Positions 61,894 to 64,000 of a DNA stretch of 64,000 nucleotides are shown piece by piece (the stretch's first letter is position 1; each line of letters opens with the position of its first letter). The stretch comes from an uncultured Paracoccaceae bacterium (lineage in GTDB: Bacteria > Pseudomonadota > Alphaproteobacteria > Rhodobacterales > Rhodobacteraceae): assembly GCA_947488605.1 (NCBI GenBank), contig CANKZJ010000009.1, positions 1 to 64,000 on the forward strand. Reading direction: 5' to 3'. The notes beneath the pieces are model-generated. The model was not told the DNA's origin, did no database searches, and saw only the letters and a list, made by a program, of their open reading frames with translations. A program made the position numbers and the translations under genes.

Positions 61894-62052
61894 ATGGACC
61901 TTATCCGCATTATCTTTGCCGTTATTTTGCCGCCACTGGGCGTATTCCTTGAGGTGGGCCTGTCCAAGCAATTTTGGCTGAACATCCTGCTGACTTTGCT
62001 GGGCTACATCCCCGGGATCGTCCATGCGGTCTACATCATCGCACGCCGTTGA
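61894..62052 (+). CDS. Pmp3/YqaE-family small membrane protein
   Basis: A 52-aa protein made of two membrane helices: MDLIRIIFAVILPPLGVFLE, then FWLNILLTLLGYIPGIVHAVY in part. This is the complete Pmp3 (UPF0057) pattern, including LPPLGVFLE and GYIPGIVHA. Family members are induced by cold, salt and membrane stress and affect membrane potential in yeast. CGGAG lies before the ATG at 61894. It is followed after one base by the DUF4112 gene. Confidence 0.93.
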   Translation: MDLIRIIFAVILPPLGVFLEVGLSKQFWLNILLTLLGYIPGIVHAVYIIARR

Positions 62053-62053
62053 T

Positions 62054-62410
62054 ATGTCGGCCGAGTTGGAAAAATTCGAAAGATGGTCGCAAGCACTGGA
62101 CAGTAAGTTCAGCGTCTTTGGCTTATCCGTCGGATGGGATTCAATCCTTGGTCTGATACCGGGGGTGGGTGATGCGGTGACAGTTGTGCCTGCCGCGATG
62201 ATGATGCACGCGGGCTACCGCAATGGGATCCGCAAACGTGCACTGGGCCGTATGGCTTGGAACACAGGGCTTGACCTTACAGTCGGATCTATCCCGCTTT
62301 TTGGTGACGTGTTCGATGTCGCGTTCAAAAGCCACAAAAAGAATGCCCGCGTACTGCGCGAAGAATTCGCAAGGTTGGATATCGCCGAAGCCCGCCCGCA
62401 GGCGGCATGA
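62054..62410 (+). CDS. DUF4112 family protein
   Basis: A 118-aa protein with the family pattern GWDSILGLIPGVGDAVTVVPA followed by NTGLDLTVGSIPLFGDVFDVAFKSHKKN in part. The first conserved part is moderately hydrophobic and may associate with membrane. The function is unknown. It starts one base after the Pmp3 stop, so the two are coupled. Confidence 0.88.
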   Translation: MSAELEKFERWSQALDSKFSVFGLSVGWDSILGLIPGVGDAVTVVPAAMMMHAGYRNGIRKRALGRMAWNTGLDLTVGSIPLFGDVFDVAFKSHKKNARVLREEFARLDIAEARPQAA

Positions 62411-62499
62411 TTTTGTTTTAGTGAGTAGGGCAGGGGTATCCGGTGTCCCCCAACCGGCCGCGTACACCAAAGACACCGCAATTGATAAAGGAGATTGCT

Positions 62500-62697
62500 A
62501 TGAACTGGGAACAGATCAAAGGAAACTGGACACAGATGAAGGGTGAGTTGCGCGAGAAGTACGGCGAACTGACCGATGACGAAATTGAACAGGCTGAGGG
62601 CGAGCGCGAACAGCTTGTCGGTTTGATCAGTGAAAAATATGGCAAGGCCAAATTCGAGGTTCAGAAAGAGCTCGATGAGTGGGTCAACAAGCGCTGA
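62500..62697 (+). CDS. CsbD-family stress protein
   Basis: A 65-aa hydrophilic protein with the CsbD signature MNWEQIKGNWTQMKGELREK and a continuing helix with GEREQLVGLI. CsbD-like proteins are controlled by general stress sigma factors in Bacillus and alphaproteobacteria; their biochemical function is not settled. AAAGGAG stands before the ATG. It is separated from DUF4112 by 89 bases and followed after one base by the PNPOx-like gene. Confidence 0.93.
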   Translation: MNWEQIKGNWTQMKGELREKYGELTDDEIEQAEGEREQLVGLISEKYGKAKFEVQKELDEWVNKR

Positions 62698-62698
62698 C

Positions 62699-63214
62699 AT
62701 GGCCCGCCAAACCGAAACGGCACAAGATGCGACCGGCCAGCTGTGGAAACAACTGGACCGGTCGCGTATCGTTATGCTTTGGGCGCCGGACAGTGGACAA
62801 CACCCACAACCGATGACGCATTTTGCTGACAAAGACGCCAACGCCATCTGGTTTATCACATCTGCCGATACCGATCTTGCAGAGGCGGTCGGCAGTGGTG
62901 TGCAAGGCCAAATGACCCTTGCGACGACCAAGCAGGATTATCACGCCAGCATCCGCGGCCAGATGGAATTTGTGCGCGATGACGCAAAGTTGGACGCACT
63001 TTGGAGCCCGTTTGCGGCCGCCTGGTTCGAGAATGGGCGCGACGATCCCAATATTCGTTTGCTGCGCTTTACCCCGCAACAAGCAGCGGTCTGGGCGTCT
63101 GAGGCCAACGCGATTCTGGTGGGGTTGCGTCTGATGCGTGCCAACTTGATCGAGGACACGCCACCACCCGATGTTGGCGTGCACCACATCCTCAATTTCG
63201 AAAAGACAGCATGA
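62699..63214 (+). CDS. Pyridoxamine 5'-phosphate oxidase-like general stress protein
   Basis: A 171-aa split-barrel flavin-binding-type protein of the general-stress-protein-26-like branch: LDRSRIVMLWAPDSGQHPQPMTH in part, IWFITSADTDLA, and RLLRFTPQQAAVWA. Members bind FMN or F420-like cofactors in stress responses; no specific reaction can be given. It begins one base after the CsbD stop and is followed by a terminator. Confidence 0.88.
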   Translation: MARQTETAQDATGQLWKQLDRSRIVMLWAPDSGQHPQPMTHFADKDANAIWFITSADTDLAEAVGSGVQGQMTLATTKQDYHASIRGQMEFVRDDAKLDALWSPFAAAWFENGRDDPNIRLLRFTPQQAAVWASEANAILVGLRLMRANLIEDTPPPDVGVHHILNFEKTA

Positions 63215-63217
63215 TCT

Positions 63218-63249
63218 AATGGGCCTCCCTTTGCCGGTGGGCCCATTTT
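63218..63249 (+). terminator. Hairpin after the PNPOx-like gene
   Basis: AATGGGCC (63218-63225) pairs with GGCCCATT (63240-63247), with CC/GG pairing inside, followed by TT. It is short of T residues but well placed. Confidence 0.6.
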
Positions 63250-63275
63250 GATTGCGCGCAACAGGAGAAATATTC

Positions 63276-63893
63276 ATGAAAACGACAGACCTGATCGGAT
63301 TGCCCCTGCGCCACGCGACGGCAGAGGACATCACCGGAAAGATTACCGACGTACTTTTCGATATGTCGTTGCAAGAGGTCGGCTTTGTTCTGATCGACGT
63401 CACCGCGCCGAGAGGGACAGCACCGGTGTTGTTCAGCCCGCATGTGCTTGCGTTTGATGATGGCGTTATCACCACCAGCGCCCATGCAGACGACATTCTG
63501 GCCCGTCATGATGCATCGATGAACCGAACCGACGTGCCGGTTGATCCAGCGGACCTTCCCAGCACATTTGTAGGCCCGTTCGGAAATACCTTTTCGCTTA
63601 GCATGATTGCCGCGCTATTCAACGCGCGCTTTGGCACCGCAAAGCCCACAGAGGGCGACCAGCAAGTTGGGATCTGGATCAGCGAGCTTTTGGATCACCC
63701 AGTCCGTGCACATGTGGCAGACATCGGGTATCTGTCAGACATACTGTTGGATGACGGGTTTGCACGTACCCAAAACATCCTGATCAAAACCTTTGCGGGC
63801 GAGTTCGGGGAGAGCCCGCCAGAGGCACTGACCGTCACGCGCGCGTCTGACGGTCAATTGAACATCACGATCAGTCAGGATGCTGCTGCCTAA
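63276..63893 (+). CDS. PRC-barrel domain protein
   Basis: A 205-aa protein with two PRC-barrel-like halves: the first opens with DLIGLPLRHATAEDITGKITDVLFD in part, the second with SELLDHPVRAHVADIGYLSDILLD in part. PRC-barrel proteins bind RNA or proteins and are often stress-linked in this group. AGGAG lies before the ATG at 63276. A strong terminator follows the gene. Confidence 0.85.
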   Translation: MKTTDLIGLPLRHATAEDITGKITDVLFDMSLQEVGFVLIDVTAPRGTAPVLFSPHVLAFDDGVITTSAHADDILARHDASMNRTDVPVDPADLPSTFVGPFGNTFSLSMIAALFNARFGTAKPTEGDQQVGIWISELLDHPVRAHVADIGYLSDILLDDGFARTQNILIKTFAGEFGESPPEALTVTRASDGQLNITISQDAAA

Positions 63894-63900
63894 AGCAAAA

Positions 63901-63933
63901 AAGGCCCGCCGTATGATTACGGCGGGCCTTTTT
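63901..63933. terminator. Strong bidirectional terminator
   Basis: AAGGCCCGCCGTA (63901-63913), TGAT loop, TACGGCGGGCCTT (63918-63930), then TTT; A residues on the left provide a T-run on the minus strand. It lies between the PRC-barrel gene and the convergent partial gene. Confidence 0.92.
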
Positions 63934-63950
63934 GGACATGTCGATGCGGG

Positions 63951-64000
63951 TTAGTCGCGACCGCGCAGAGCCAGACCAACAAGGATGCCAACGCCGACGG
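63951..64000 (-). CDS. Partial gene, C-terminus of a glycine-zipper membrane protein
   Basis: Only the last 15-16 codons are in the window, reading VGVGILVGLALRGRD and a stop on the minus strand. This Gly-rich membrane ending followed by basic residues is typical of the C-terminal anchor of DUF883 (ElaB/YqjD-like) ribosome- and membrane-associated stress proteins. The assignment is tentative because the rest lies outside the window. Confidence 0.5.
   Translation of the reverse strand, partial: VGVGILVGLALRGRD

Overview
The window is from an alphaproteobacterium, most likely a Roseobacter-group member of the Rhodobacterales, and carries the replication backbone of a repABC plasmid or chromid. 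The evidence is a complete repA-repB-repC operon on the minus strand (51357-55060), three identical 16-bp parS-type palindromes around it, a predicted antisense RNA in the repB-repC gap, and the company of ScpB, DUF1403 and a tyrosine recombinase often seen on plasmids of this order.

Left part (1-27.5 kb): an intact IS3-family element, a PAS/GGDEF/EAL cyclic-di-GMP gene, a ParD-like/methionine aminopeptidase pair, a LysR gene cut by an ISKra4-type element, an isoaspartate-methyltransferase-like gene, and a scar of nested IS3 remnants inside a GNAT gene. Next comes a seven-gene minus-strand catabolic cluster (phytanoyl-CoA dioxygenase-like, metallo-beta-lactamase-fold protein, solute-binding protein, two permeases, double ATPase, GH38 alpha-mannosidase), divergent from an AraC regulator. 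It is followed by loosely packed small genes (secreted proteins, methyltransferase, carboxymuconolactone-decarboxylase-like, EamA exporter, split Ada/Ogt alkylation repair). Their intergenic gaps carry a dispersed bipartite repeat.

Middle part (27.8-47.5 kb) is an accessory island that looks defence-related: a 1332-aa NACHT-like NTPase ending in a PD-(D/E)xK-like nuclease; two overlapping tyrosine recombinases; a membrane/glycine-rich protein with a QxK-type nuclease motif; a NERD-Zn-ribbon protein; an HxlR/epoxide hydrolase/YdeI cassette; an OLD-family ATPase-TOPRIM nuclease; a HEPN-like protein divergent from a GHKL-ATPase with a C-terminal HEPN motif; and an AbiEi-like/Fic fusion preceded by a 24-bp-period repeat array.

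Right part: a maintenance block (ScpB, DUF1403, recombinase with a 31-bp palindrome at its promoter, RelE/XRE toxin-antitoxin, repCBA), then a general-stress cluster (55.5-64 kb). The stress cluster holds a HAD-like protein lacking its catalytic Asp residues, an L,D-transpeptidase, BrkB, DUF892, App1-type, DUF3618, holin-like, Pmp3, DUF4112, CsbD, PNPOx and PRC-barrel genes. Five close matches to the alphaproteobacterial EcfG promoter (GGAAC-N16-CGTT) lie in the gaps of this cluster, suggesting one stress regulon carried on the plasmid. All names come from reading motifs by eye; no database search was possible.
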